Shown here: positions 8,953 to 18,470 of the stretch, piece by piece | Layout of the letters: the number at the start of each line of letters is the position of its first letter | How positions within the stretch are numbered: position 1 is the stretch's first letter | Source: Candidatus Poribacteria bacterium | GTDB lineage: Bacteria > Poribacteria > WGA-4E > WGA-3G | Direction: 5' to 3' | NCBI GenBank assembly: GCA_022825665.1 | Contig: JAJDWI010000058.1 | Coordinates: 1 to 61,923 of the forward strand | DNA: 61,923 nucleotides | Notes under the pieces: generated by a model | What the model was told of the DNA's origin: nothing | Database searches by the model: none | The model's input: the letters and a program-made list of their open reading frames with translations, nothing else | Position numbers and translations under genes: made by a program

Positions 8953-8974
8953 GGTTCAGTTAGGAAACTGAACC
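8953..8974. repeat. REP-like perfect palindrome
   Basis: GGTTCAGTT-AGGA-AACTGAACC has nine-base perfect arms and shares the TTAGGAAA centre of the other REP copies. Confidence 0.75.
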
Positions 8975-9017
8975 TACCAAAGTGTCCAAGTAATTACAAA
9001 TATTACTATGATTATAA

Positions 9018-9046
9018 CAAAAAAGGACAGGCTAATTACCTGTCCT
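9018..9046 (-). terminator. Rho-independent terminator of the secretion operon
   Basis: Read on the minus strand, AGGACAGG and CCTGTCCT form an eight-base-pair stem around a seven-base loop, followed at once by a run of T residues. It lies about 30 bases after the stop codon of the last secretin gene and fits as the end of the general secretion transcript. Confidence 0.85.
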
Positions 9047-9076
9047 AATATAAATCAAGATTTGGAAAGTGTCAAA

Positions 9077-12073
9077 TTAATTTGTGGATTCCTCAAATTC
9101 CTTCATACCGTTTTTTTGCCATTCATCCTCAATTTTTTTCTGCTTCTCGATATCGTCTGATTGCTGGATGTCAATGATATGTGGCGTAATAATGAATACA
9201 ATCTCTGTATCTTGAACTTCGGTTTCGGTGCTTTTAAATAGCCTTCCAAGTAAGGGTATATCTCCAAGAATTGGGACTTTGTTTTCAACCTGCTTCTGCT
9301 TCTTGCGAATGATCCCACCAACGATTAGTGGTTGACCATCCTCAATATCAACATAGGCACTTAGAGAGTTATCGTCTGTAATTGGGGCATTAAAATCAGT
9401 AAATTCAATGAAGTTACTTGCACTGATATTTGTAAGATCCAAGCCGATAGTCCGTTTCCCATCTTCACCCTCCTGAGATTTTGCAATATAAGGTGTGAGT
9501 GAAATGTTGATACCTACGGGAGGATCAATAAAATCGTAGTTGAAAAGCGGTTGTGTAGCCGTATCTCCGAGGATGCTATTCGTATCAACGCTCTGTAGAT
9601 ATGGTATACGTCTGCCGCTGCTCCATGTAGCGGCGCGACTATCACGTGTCGTTATTGTCGGCGTTGAAAGCGTTTTAACTTTATTTTCACGGATAAGTGT
9701 GTGAAGGAGTGCGGCATATTCTTTTGTTGCTAAACTAAAATTAAATCCTGATATTTCTTGTCCAAGTCCAAGTTGTGCATTTGTATCGCCTATAAGTGGG
9801 TTGTCCGGTCCAAGTTCTAATCCTGCAAGTCTTCTTTCATTCGCAGCCATTTCTATACCGAGTTTTGTTGTTTCATCAAGTGTGACTTCAAGGATTTTAA
9901 TGTCAATGCGTACTTGTCCTCGGACAAAATCAAGTTCTTTAATGAGTGCTCTTACCTGCTCAAGATATCGACGTCGAGTTGTTACAACAAGCGAGTTCGT
10001 ATCTGGATCAGCATAGACAGTGACTTTTCCATAAAGAGTATTAATGTCTGTCGGTTCCTGCTGCTGAGATCTGGAATCGCTGAAAAAGATGCTAAAACCA
10101 AAACCTCCATCATTATCTTCTTGTGGGTCTTGCCAAACTTGTGCAAGCACCTGCGCAAGAGAATCTGCGGTTGCATATTCAAGCCGAATTATTTCAGTAA
10201 CCTCTTGTTGAGCTTCGGGAATAGGTATGTCAATCTGCTTGATCAATTCTGCTATAAGGTCGAAGTTCCGTTTAGTACCTGTAGAAACAAGAACAGCATT
10301 GTGAGTAGCCAAGGGTTGGGCAGATACCTTACCTGACAAAGAACCTTGTGCTTGTGGCGTTGATTGACGTTGCGGCAGATAGTAACGATAATATGAGTAA
10401 CTACTACCCCCCATAAAACCATCATCAACTCCTTTGTAATGCGTATTAAGCAGATTTGATACATGGTCAGCATCGGCATGCTTTAGATAGAAAATCCTTG
10501 AACCCCATTCTTGGTCAGGCATGTTGACATCAAGTTTCTCAACTAATTCATCTATCATCGGAAAATTCTGTGCAGCCGTAGAAATGAGCAGAGCATTGAG
10601 TCTAACATCTTCAACCATGTTAACTGTTCCTTGGACACCAAAACCGGTATCTTGGTTTGAGCTACTACGCCTACTATCCCAATCCCACCAATACCTGTTA
10701 CTATCACCACCCGAATCTCCGCCTTCAAACAGTGTTGTTAGAGTCTCTTTAAGAGTTGTCGCGTCTGCAAACTCAAGTAAGTACATCTTGAACTCATTAT
10801 CTGACTGCTGTTGATCGAGTTCCTTAATAATCATTTCAATGATAGTATAATTACGAGGATCAGAAGAAACTACAACGAGGTTAAGCCTATCATCATGAGT
10901 AATATTTACAGTACCTATAATTCCTTGAAAAAGATCAGCTGTTTGACCACGTTCGCGTCGAGTAGCACGCATTTTCTCAGCTTCCCATCTACTAAATCCT
11001 CCACTTTGGTTTGCACCACCCGTAATTATATTTTCAAGAATTGATACCACATCTTCTGCAATTGCATAGTCAAGACGATACGTACGAATATCAGTCGACA
11101 AATTCGGTGATTTATCAAGATGTTGGATAATCTCTTTAAGTATAATTAAATTATCTTCGGTGGATTTAATTATTAAAGTATTTGAATTGCTCTCTGCTTC
11201 TACCTCAACCATACCCACAGTAATTGGCACACCCAAACCTTGTTCAATAGTCTGTCTAATCTCCTCTGGGGTCATGGCAAGTTGACTTGGTAGCTGTTTG
11301 TTATCTTCATCGTTATCATCAAAAATATTATCAAGGGTTTGTTCTAATGCTTCAGCGTCTGCGTAAGTTAGTGGTACTAACGCTATCTTTAATGGAGATG
11401 GGTCACCTTCATCAGCAAATTGCAAAATCGATACGATTCTGCGGATATTAGATGAAATATCCGTAATGACGAGTGCGTTTGTCATCGAATCAGCAAATAT
11501 GTTTGCTTGTCTATTCAATAGAGGTTTTAAAACACCGGCTTGGTCAGATGCAGAGGCATTTTCCAACTGTATAATGTATGTCTGAATTTCATCCGTCATT
11601 TCAACTTGTTCGGGATTAGGTTCAATGACTTTTACCGGCACATTCATTACGGTTGCTTTTTCAAAAGTTGTCACAATGAGCGTGCTATTCACCCTAACAA
11701 AAGTTAAGTTATACTGTGCAAGCACTGTTTTGACATGCTCAATCACTTCATCAAGTGTCACATTCTGTAGGTTGATCAGAGCAAAACGTTTACCTTGTAT
11801 ATCACTTTCACTTGCGATAATGGTGAGATTAGTCTCTCGTGAAAGCATTTCAAACAAGGTTTTGAGTTCATCACTGGTGAAGTTAAAATTAAAGGTGAGG
11901 GCTTCGCCAGTGGCTTCATCCCGTTCAGCAACTTCCATCGTGCCCTGACCTCGCTGTGCAAGTAAATCTCCTTGTAAAACGATGAATAGTCCTATACACA
12001 CCAAAGAAGTTATGAGTAATTTACAGTATTGTTGATATAACCTCTTCACCAAATTACTGCACTTTTTAGTCAT
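9077..12073 (-). CDS. gspD: Type II secretion / type IV pilus secretin, copy 2
   Basis: This outer-membrane secretin has about 998 residues. The ATG at 12073 is chosen over an upstream TTG because GAGG precedes it and it leaves a good signal peptide (LLITSLVCIGLFIVLQGDLLAQ). After an N0/STN-type domain (NFNFTSDELKTLFEML) come six N1-like units, each of the form Y-x-L-x-x-A-x-A ending in a hydrophobic LIKELD-type helix, against three in classical GspD. The C-terminal barrel domain carries KVKTLSTPTITTRDSRAATW and VPILGDIPLLGRLFK. It is the last gene of the gsp locus and a tandem paralogue of the next secretin, with nearly identical N- and C-terminal parts. The multimer would form the channel for secreted proteins or pseudopilus-driven export. 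Confidence 0.92.
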   Translation of the reverse strand: MTKKCSNLVKRLYQQYCKLLITSLVCIGLFIVLQGDLLAQRGQGTMEVAERDEATGEALTFNFNFTSDELKTLFEMLSRETNLTIIASESDIQGKRFALINLQNVTLDEVIEHVKTVLAQYNLTFVRVNSTLIVTTFEKATVMNVPVKVIEPNPEQVEMTDEIQTYIIQLENASASDQAGVLKPLLNRQANIFADSMTNALVITDISSNIRRIVSILQFADEGDPSPLKIALVPLTYADAEALEQTLDNIFDDNDEDNKQLPSQLAMTPEEIRQTIEQGLGVPITVGMVEVEAESNSNTLIIKSTEDNLIILKEIIQHLDKSPNLSTDIRTYRLDYAIAEDVVSILENIITGGANQSGGFSRWEAEKMRATRRERGQTADLFQGIIGTVNITHDDRLNLVVVSSDPRNYTIIEMIIKELDQQQSDNEFKMYLLEFADATTLKETLTTLFEGGDSGGDSNRYWWDWDSRRSSSNQDTGFGVQGTVNMVEDVRLNALLISTAAQNFPMIDELVEKLDVNMPDQEWGSRIFYLKHADADHVSNLLNTHYKGVDDGFMGGSSYSYYRYYLPQRQSTPQAQGSLSGKVSAQPLATHNAVLVSTGTKRNFDLIAELIKQIDIPIPEAQQEVTEIIRLEYATADSLAQVLAQVWQDPQEDNDGGFGFSIFFSDSRSQQQEPTDINTLYGKVTVYADPDTNSLVVTTRRRYLEQVRALIKELDFVRGQVRIDIKILEVTLDETTKLGIEMAANERRLAGLELGPDNPLIGDTNAQLGLGQEISGFNFSLATKEYAALLHTLIRENKVKTLSTPTITTRDSRAATWSSGRRIPYLQSVDTNSILGDTATQPLFNYDFIDPPVGINISLTPYIAKSQEGEDGKRTIGLDLTNISASNFIEFTDFNAPITDDNSLSAYVDIEDGQPLIVGGIIRKKQKQVENKVPILGDIPLLGRLFKSTETEVQDTEIVFIITPHIIDIQQSDDIEKQKKIEDEWQKNGMKEFEESTN

Positions 12074-12259
12074 TGACAATTCCTCGTAATCATTCAATTA
12101 GACAATATATATATATAATATGGCAATTGTTAGATGTTATATGTTTTTAGCATTAGCACTTATGTCTTCACAAGGAAATAGATTTATTTTAAAACTGCGT
12201 ATATCAGATTAACTGAGTATGTCTACATATATAAGTTGGGACAAGGTAGAATTCTGGAA

Positions 12260-15253
12260 TTATTTAATTGAATTCTCTATATTTGACTTCCCATTCTTTT
12301 GCCAATCATCAGCAATCTGTTTTTGCTTCTTAATATCATCGGGCTGCTTTATATCAAAGATATGAGGCGTAATTATGAAAACAATCTCCGTATCTTGAAC
12401 TTCGGTTTCAGTGCTTTTAAAGAGCCTTCCAAGTATGGGTATATCTCCGAGGATAGGAACTTTATTCTCCACCTGTTTCTGCTTCTTACGTATGATACCT
12501 CCAACGATAAGTTGCTGTCCATCCTCAACATCAACATAGGCACTGAGAGAGTTATCATCTGTAATTGGTGCATTAAAGTCTGTAAATTCAATGAAGTTAC
12601 TTGCACTGATATTTGTAATATCTAAACCGATTGTTCGTTTCCCATTTTCACTCGCCTGTGATCTTGCGATAAAAGGAGTGAGAGAAATGTTAATTCCGAC
12701 GGGTGGGTCAATAAAATCGTAGTTGAATAGTGGTTGTGTTGCGGTGTCTCCGAGAATACTATTTGTATCAACACTCTGTAGGTATGGAATACGTCTCCCA
12801 CTGCTCCAAGTAGCAGGACGACTGTCACGTGTTGTTATTGTCGGCGTTGAAAGCGTTTTGACTTTATTCTCACGAATAAGAGTATGTAGGAGTGCTACGT
12901 ATTCTTTGGTTGCTAAACTGTAGTTAAAACCTGAGATTTCTTGTCCAAGTCCGAGTTCGGCATTCATATCACCGATAAGAGGATTATCTGGACTGAGTTC
13001 TAATCCTGCAAGTCTTCTTTCATTTGCAGCCATTTCTATACCGAGCTTGGTTGTTTCATCAAGTGTAACTTCAAGGATCTTAATATCAATTCGCACCTGT
13101 CCACGGACAAAATCAAGTTGTTTGATGAGTGCTTTCACCTGATCAAGATAACGACGACGGGTTGTGACAATAAGCGAATTCGTATCTGGATCAGCATAAA
13201 CAGTGACTTTACCGTAAAGCGAATTAATGTCTGTTGGTTCGTCATCAGTGTCTCTTGAACGGAAAAACCTACTAAATCCGAACTCCTCCTCATCTGATTG
13301 CGGGTCTTGCCAAACTTGTGCAAGCACTTGTGCAATAGCATCTGCCGTGGCATATTCAAGCCGAATTGTAGCAGTGACCTCTGTCTGTGCTTCGGGTGTA
13401 GGTATATCAATTTGTTTAATGAAGTCTTCAATAAGTTCAAAGTTGCGTCTTGTCCCTGTTGTTACGATAAGAGCGTTATGGCTGGCTAAAGGTTGGGCTG
13501 CAACATTACCTGCAAGTGAACCTTGGGCTTGGTTTGTTGTTTGACGTTGAGGAAGATAGTAGCGATAGTAATAGTAGCTATCATAATTACCTACATTGTC
13601 TTGGTTGCCCTGATAATGTGTGTTAATCAGATTTGACACATTTTCTGCATCAGCATGTTTCAGATAAAAGATCCGAGAACCCCATTCTTGGTCGGGTAGG
13701 TTGACATCAAGTTGTTCAATTAACTCATCTATCATCGGAAAATTCTGCGAGGATGTAGAAATAAGAAGTGCATTGAGTCTAACGTCTTCAACCATGTTAA
13801 CAGTACCTTGTACCCCAAAGCCAGAATCTTGGTTTGAGGATCTACTATCCCTGTCCCACCAACTATACCGACTACTACTACCACCTGTATCCTCACCTTC
13901 AAACAGTGTTTCTAAGTTTTGTTTCAGCGTTGCAGCATCTGCAAATTCAAGTAAGTACATCTTGAACTCATTTTCTGTCTGTTTTTGATCGAGTGTTTCA
14001 ATAATCTTATCAATGATAGTGAAATTGCGCGGGTCAGAAGAGACAAAAACAATATTCAACCTATCATCACGGGAAATATTCACCAAACCGACTATACCTT
14101 GAAAAAGATCGCTTGTGTCACCCTCTCTACGCCGATACGTCATCATTTCCAATATATCTTCTCTATCAAAACTTCTCCTACCACCCCCTTGAATATCTTC
14201 ACCAGTGATGATCTCTTCCAGTGTTGTAGCAACATCCTCTGCTATTGCATATTCGAGATGGTAAGTGCGGATTTCGGTCGATAAAGTTGGGGCTTTATCA
14301 AGATGAAGGATAATCTCTTTAAGTATGGTTAAATTATCTTCGGTGGATTTAATAATTATTGTATTCGAATTGGTTTCTGCCTCAACCTCAACCATACCCA
14401 CAGTCAATGGAACACCTAAACCTTCTTCAATTGCCTGTTTGATCTCCTCGGGGTCCATATCAAGTTGACTTCGTGGCTGTTTGCCATCTTCTTCGTTATT
14501 CTCAAAAACACTTTCAAGTGTATTTTCTAAAGACTCAGCGTCTGCGTAAGTTAGTGGTACTAAAGCAATCTTTAATTGAGAACGTTCACCTTCATCTGCA
14601 AATTGTAAAATAGAGACGATTCTACGAACATTAGATGACACATCTGTTATAACGAGTGCGTTTGTCATCGAATCAGCAAATATGTTTGCTTGTCTGTTCA
14701 ATAGAGGCTTCAACACACCTGCTTGGTCAGCTGCAGATGCGTTTTCTAACTGTATAATGTATGTCTGGATTTCATCTGTCATCTCAACCTGTTCGGGATC
14801 AGGTCCAATGCGTTTTACCGGCACATTCATTACAATTGCTTTTTCAAAAGTTGTTACAATGAGCGTGCTATTTACCCTAACAAAAGTTAAGTTATACTGT
14901 GCAAGAACTGTTTTGACATGCTCTATCACTTCATCCAGTGTAACATTTTGTAGGTTGATAAGCGCGAAACGTTTACCTTGGATGTCACTTTCACTTGCGA
15001 TAATGGTGAGATTGGTTTCTCGTGAAAGCATTTCAAACAAGGTTTTGAGTTCATCACTGGTGAAGTTAAAATTAAAGGTGAGGGCTTCGCCAGTGGCTTC
15101 ATCCCGTTCGGCAACTTCCATCGTCCCCTGACCTCGCTGCGCGGACACTTGCCCTTGTATCCCTACAAGTAAGCCGAAGCATACCAGAATAATCAAGTAA
15201 ATATTGAGATTTTGTATCCACATCGAACCAACACGTTTTCTGCACATTTTCAT
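12260..15253 (-). CDS. gspD: Type II secretion / type IV pilus secretin, copy 1
   Basis: The 997-residue secretin has the same plan as its downstream paralogue: signal peptide (YLIILVCFGLLVGIQGQVSAQ), N0/STN domain, six N1-like repeats and the C-terminal secretin domain (VPILGDIPILGRLFK). Its start codon overlaps the stop of the GspM-like gene by one base (TAATG), so the two are translationally coupled. This makes it the ancestral position of the operon's secretin, with the copy at 9077-12073 arising by tandem duplication. The repeats differ most between copies in the Gly/Asp/Ser-rich loops that break each N1 unit (for example DTGGSSSRYSWWDRDSRSS). The two copies may form mixed or alternative channels. 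Confidence 0.93.
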   Translation of the reverse strand: MKMCRKRVGSMWIQNLNIYLIILVCFGLLVGIQGQVSAQRGQGTMEVAERDEATGEALTFNFNFTSDELKTLFEMLSRETNLTIIASESDIQGKRFALINLQNVTLDEVIEHVKTVLAQYNLTFVRVNSTLIVTTFEKAIVMNVPVKRIGPDPEQVEMTDEIQTYIIQLENASAADQAGVLKPLLNRQANIFADSMTNALVITDVSSNVRRIVSILQFADEGERSQLKIALVPLTYADAESLENTLESVFENNEEDGKQPRSQLDMDPEEIKQAIEEGLGVPLTVGMVEVEAETNSNTIIIKSTEDNLTILKEIILHLDKAPTLSTEIRTYHLEYAIAEDVATTLEEIITGEDIQGGGRRSFDREDILEMMTYRRREGDTSDLFQGIVGLVNISRDDRLNIVFVSSDPRNFTIIDKIIETLDQKQTENEFKMYLLEFADAATLKQNLETLFEGEDTGGSSSRYSWWDRDSRSSNQDSGFGVQGTVNMVEDVRLNALLISTSSQNFPMIDELIEQLDVNLPDQEWGSRIFYLKHADAENVSNLINTHYQGNQDNVGNYDSYYYYRYYLPQRQTTNQAQGSLAGNVAAQPLASHNALIVTTGTRRNFELIEDFIKQIDIPTPEAQTEVTATIRLEYATADAIAQVLAQVWQDPQSDEEEFGFSRFFRSRDTDDEPTDINSLYGKVTVYADPDTNSLIVTTRRRYLDQVKALIKQLDFVRGQVRIDIKILEVTLDETTKLGIEMAANERRLAGLELSPDNPLIGDMNAELGLGQEISGFNYSLATKEYVALLHTLIRENKVKTLSTPTITTRDSRPATWSSGRRIPYLQSVDTNSILGDTATQPLFNYDFIDPPVGINISLTPFIARSQASENGKRTIGLDITNISASNFIEFTDFNAPITDDNSLSAYVDVEDGQQLIVGGIIRKKQKQVENKVPILGDIPILGRLFKSTETEVQDTEIVFIITPHIFDIKQPDDIKKQKQIADDWQKNGKSNIENSIK

Positions 15254-16632
15254 TATTGATATACCCTCGCAATCAGAAGAATTTCCACATTGATCTTATT
15301 ATCTTTATTATCAGTGGAAATTTGCAGGTCTCGGACCATCAACCATTTGGTTGTAGTCTCGATTATTCGGTTTAAATTAACGAGTTTTTCAAGTTCGGCT
15401 TTAAACTTCATTTTTACAGTAAAACTTTCAGGTGAATAAGTCGTAGGTGCCAATTTTAACTTCTGAGAAAGCTCAGCAATTTGTAATTGAATCTGTTCAA
15501 GGTATTCAAGAAGATCTTTTCTGAGTTCTTTCTTATTTAAGTCTTCATCATAAGTATCAATAAGGTTCGTGAATTTGGCTAAAATCTGACTATTCGGATT
15601 AAAACTTATTTCTATCTTTGACCTTTTGGCACCGATGCCAAAGATACCTGAAGTGCCACCTGTTTGTGATCTAAAGAATTCGTTTTCAAAGAGAGTTGTC
15701 TGAGCACCGACAAGGTGCTGTTCTACCATTGCCATGATGAGTTCAATCAGTTCAATCCTAATTGGAATTGGAAGACTTTCAGGAAAGGAAGAAAAAACCC
15801 ACTCGGTGTTACCTTCAAGTTTATCTGAATCTTGTTGGTTTTCAGACTGTTCAGTAGACTTATCCTCCTGCCCATCTTTTACTTCCGGGATTTTTTTATT
15901 ATCATCCGATTTATCTTCATCAGGATTCTCTGATTTATTATCTTTTTCGGTTTCCGTATATTCTTTTTCATCAGACTTTTCCTGTTCTTTCTTATCAGGA
16001 TTTTTCTGTTCCTCTGATTCTTGCGATTCAATGTCTTCCTGTTCTATTTCTTCTTCAGTCAGATTATCTAAATCCACATCACCTTCATCTAACCAGGCGT
16101 TCATTAACAAATCTATTGCATCTTCATCAATTTGCATTTCTGGCATTTCAGCATCAAGTTGTGCTTGCATTTCAGCATTGAGTGCTTCTTTTTCATTTTC
16201 TAATAATTTCAGATATGAAAACATCACAAGGTTTCTGCGTGCCTGCGGAGAGGTTCTCTCAGATTTCTTTCCAGGAACTGATTCTACGTTAAGTTGAATA
16301 TTTTGTGGAATTCCAGCTTGTTTGACAATTGCCTGGATTTTTTCACGGACGACAGTTTCCGGGAAATTGCCCTCAAAAATAGTCGTAGGTTCCTCTCCAT
16401 CAGAGAGTCCTGTTTTATGATATAAACCAGATTCAGCAGGTTTCAATATTTGAGAAGCTGCTACTAAATCTTTAGAATTTTGTAAAGTTTCACGCTTTGC
16501 CTTCATATCTGGATTAGAGATCAAGCTGTAAAGCCCTGGTCCCCATTGTGTTGCGATAGCAGCTATCAAAGCAACTACCAGAATCCCAAGCAATATTTTG
16601 GATTGGTTTGTGAGCTGAAGATCTAATTTCAC
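15253..16632 (-). CDS. GspM/PilO-like inner-membrane assembly protein with long acidic linker
   Basis: The 459-residue protein starts at a GTG preceded by AAGGAAATAAA. A single transmembrane helix lies at about residues 12-32 (ILLGILVVALIAAIATQW). The C-terminal part (about 345-459) has the alpha/beta pattern of GspM/PilO ferredoxin-like periplasmic domains (YSPESFTVKMKFKAELEKLVNLN then ISTDNKDNKINVEILLIARVY). Between them, residues about 180-272 are almost pure Glu/Asp/Lys/Ser/Asn and probably disordered. In GspM and PilO the protein bridges GspL/PilN and the outer parts of the machine. It sits between the GspL-like gene and the secretin, as expected. The linker is much longer than in known family members. 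Confidence 0.75.
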   Translation of the reverse strand: MKLDLQLTNQSKILLGILVVALIAAIATQWGPGLYSLISNPDMKAKRETLQNSKDLVAASQILKPAESGLYHKTGLSDGEEPTTIFEGNFPETVVREKIQAIVKQAGIPQNIQLNVESVPGKKSERTSPQARRNLVMFSYLKLLENEKEALNAEMQAQLDAEMPEMQIDEDAIDLLMNAWLDEGDVDLDNLTEEEIEQEDIESQESEEQKNPDKKEQEKSDEKEYTETEKDNKSENPDEDKSDDNKKIPEVKDGQEDKSTEQSENQQDSDKLEGNTEWVFSSFPESLPIPIRIELIELIMAMVEQHLVGAQTTLFENEFFRSQTGGTSGIFGIGAKRSKIEISFNPNSQILAKFTNLIDTYDEDLNKKELRKDLLEYLEQIQLQIAELSQKLKLAPTTYSPESFTVKMKFKAELEKLVNLNRIIETTTKWLMVRDLQISTDNKDNKINVEILLIARVYQ

Positions 16633-16697
16633 TTTATTTCCTTACCTATCCTTGTGGATTTATATATGCCAATAAATGAAGAAAAACAATACAGTTT

Positions 16698-18425
16698 CTA
16701 TTCTTCGTTTTCTTCATTTTCTTCGTTACGATTTTCCTCAGGTTTTTCTGAGGATTCACTGTTTTCTGCTGGAGGTGAAACATTGACATCTTCAAGTTCC
16801 AATTCAACAATTTCTATAACAGGTTTTGGATGGCGTTTTTGTGCAAACATTTGAATTGCTTCATTGGTTAATCGACACGTTAGTTTTACTTCAAATGTCG
16901 GTCTTCTTTCATCACCTGTCGTTGTGATTTCACCCAACTCAATGTTGCTAAAAAGTTTAGCTCGATTTAAAACGCCATGCATAGAGTTAATTTCATCAAT
17001 CGAATTTGCTTGTAGGCTACATGAGATGCGTGTTTTTGCAAGATCATCTAAATTGTGGACTTCAAATGTTTTCCATGCAACCTTTGTTCTATCTTTGAAA
17101 AGTGTGCTAAATGCATGTAATACGTCCAATGGTGAAATTTGATGGCTTAATTTATCTGCCAAAATCAGTTCAAGTGCAAGTTGCTTGTTAGCATCAGTTT
17201 GTAGTCGAGCGAATGTCGCAATCTGTTGATCTAACAAATCCAGTTTAGATTGTTGTGATCTGGAATATGTAATACCGCATAGTGCAATTACTAACAACAA
17301 GAAACCAGCAATTCCTGCAGCGATGAGCTGCTGATGCTTACGACTGGATTCTGCCCGTTTGACACCAACTTCTGTCGGTAAAAGTGAAACAGGTTGTTCA
17401 GCATCTAACAGATGTATGCCAACTCCCAAAGGCACTGCAAGTGTGTCCCCGTATGATTCAAGTGTTCCAGATGGGACATTACTCGTATCTATAGCACTGG
17501 CATAGACTGGATTCCACAATCTCGTAGGAATTTGAAGTTGTTCTTGGCATGCTTCTGCTAATTCTGGGACACGTGCCCCCCCACCACATAACCATATTTC
17601 TTCAATTTCTTCAGGGTCTTCATTGTTAATTTCGCGTTCTGCAGCAGCAATGGAACGTTCTAATTCCACAATGAATCGTCTTGTCCAAGTTCGGGTAGGG
17701 GGTTGATCCGCAGGAGTATGTTGTTTTTCTTGTTCTGCAGTTTCTGCATCAACATCCATTTCCATCATTAATGTGCGCGTCAATTGGTCACCGCTCACAT
17801 GGAAGGCACGTGAAAATTGCAACTTATTCCCGTGCATTAAACAAAAATCTGTAATACCTGCTCCAATATCAACGATTATTGTACGTCCTGAGGAGTCAGA
17901 TAACTGACCACGTGCTACTGTCTCTATGGCTAACATAGAGGGAATAACACCAGATGGCGTGGTTCCAATTGTATTCAATGCCTCTGTATAACGAGTAACG
18001 GTTTCGCGTCGAGTCGAAACAAGTTCAACTGAGAGAACATCTGTAGACCGTTGTACATCGTGGAATGTAAAGATGGACTCTTCAGGTTGAAACGGAAGTT
18101 CAGTTTCTGCAGCCATTTCCACTACCGCTGGTAACTGGGCATCTGTTGTTGACGGAGGTATATTTGGCAAACGTTTCGTGACAACAGATCCGCGAGGAAT
18201 CGCCACACCCACTTCCATCCTATGTTTGTTGAATATGTTCTGCTTTATTCCGATACGATTCCACAACTGTTTGATCGTATCAGATGTTTGTTCAGGAGAT
18301 TCTGGATGTGGATTAGACATTATGTCTGCGTTAATCAAATGCAGAACATCACCGATTTTTTCAATATAGAGTATTTTTACGGTTGATGTACCAATATCAA
18401 TCGCTACAACTTGATCTTTTGCCAT
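16698..18425 (-). CDS. GspL / PilM-PilN-like actin-fold assembly protein
   Basis: The 575-residue protein begins with an actin-like ATPase fold (VVAIDIGTSTVKILYIE; later RTIIVDIGAGITDFCLMHG and EEIWLCGGGARVPEL), as in PilM and the cytoplasmic half of GspL. A transmembrane helix follows at about residues 366-386 (LIAAGIAGFLLLVIALCGITY), then a periplasmic coiled-coil and alpha/beta part like PilN/GspL. The C-terminus is a Ser/Glu/Asn-rich tail (about 550-575). It would dock the ATPase GspE to the membrane platform. AAAGGA precedes the ATG. Order and spacing fit the secretion operon, upstream of the GspM-like gene. Confidence 0.85.
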   Translation of the reverse strand: MAKDQVVAIDIGTSTVKILYIEKIGDVLHLINADIMSNPHPESPEQTSDTIKQLWNRIGIKQNIFNKHRMEVGVAIPRGSVVTKRLPNIPPSTTDAQLPAVVEMAAETELPFQPEESIFTFHDVQRSTDVLSVELVSTRRETVTRYTEALNTIGTTPSGVIPSMLAIETVARGQLSDSSGRTIIVDIGAGITDFCLMHGNKLQFSRAFHVSGDQLTRTLMMEMDVDAETAEQEKQHTPADQPPTRTWTRRFIVELERSIAAAEREINNEDPEEIEEIWLCGGGARVPELAEACQEQLQIPTRLWNPVYASAIDTSNVPSGTLESYGDTLAVPLGVGIHLLDAEQPVSLLPTEVGVKRAESSRKHQQLIAAGIAGFLLLVIALCGITYSRSQQSKLDLLDQQIATFARLQTDANKQLALELILADKLSHQISPLDVLHAFSTLFKDRTKVAWKTFEVHNLDDLAKTRISCSLQANSIDEINSMHGVLNRAKLFSNIELGEITTTGDERRPTFEVKLTCRLTNEAIQMFAQKRHPKPVIEIVELELEDVNVSPPAENSESSEKPEENRNEENEENEE

Positions 18426-18470
18426 TTTGTATATCCTTTATCCTATAATACCTTTAATGTATATTGTCTG

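Larger units (their letters stand above)
8343..9017. other. Spacer packed with dispersed repeats, no gene
   Basis: The short frames here are translations of repeats and are not called. From left to right the spacer holds a small hairpin near 8361-8394 (ATGGAGA/TCTCCAT arms), an 11-bp-arm hairpin at 8471-8510, a partial REP near 8602, a REP at 8660-8689, an inverted set of ACACCTTTCGC units at 8726-8890, and a REP palindrome at 8953-8974. Confidence 0.6.

Noticed and set aside
15734-16297. 187-codon plus-strand frame rich in Ser, inside the GspM-like gene
   Set aside because: It is the antisense shadow of the Glu/Asp/Lys-rich linker; Ser-rich antisense frames always accompany such tracts.
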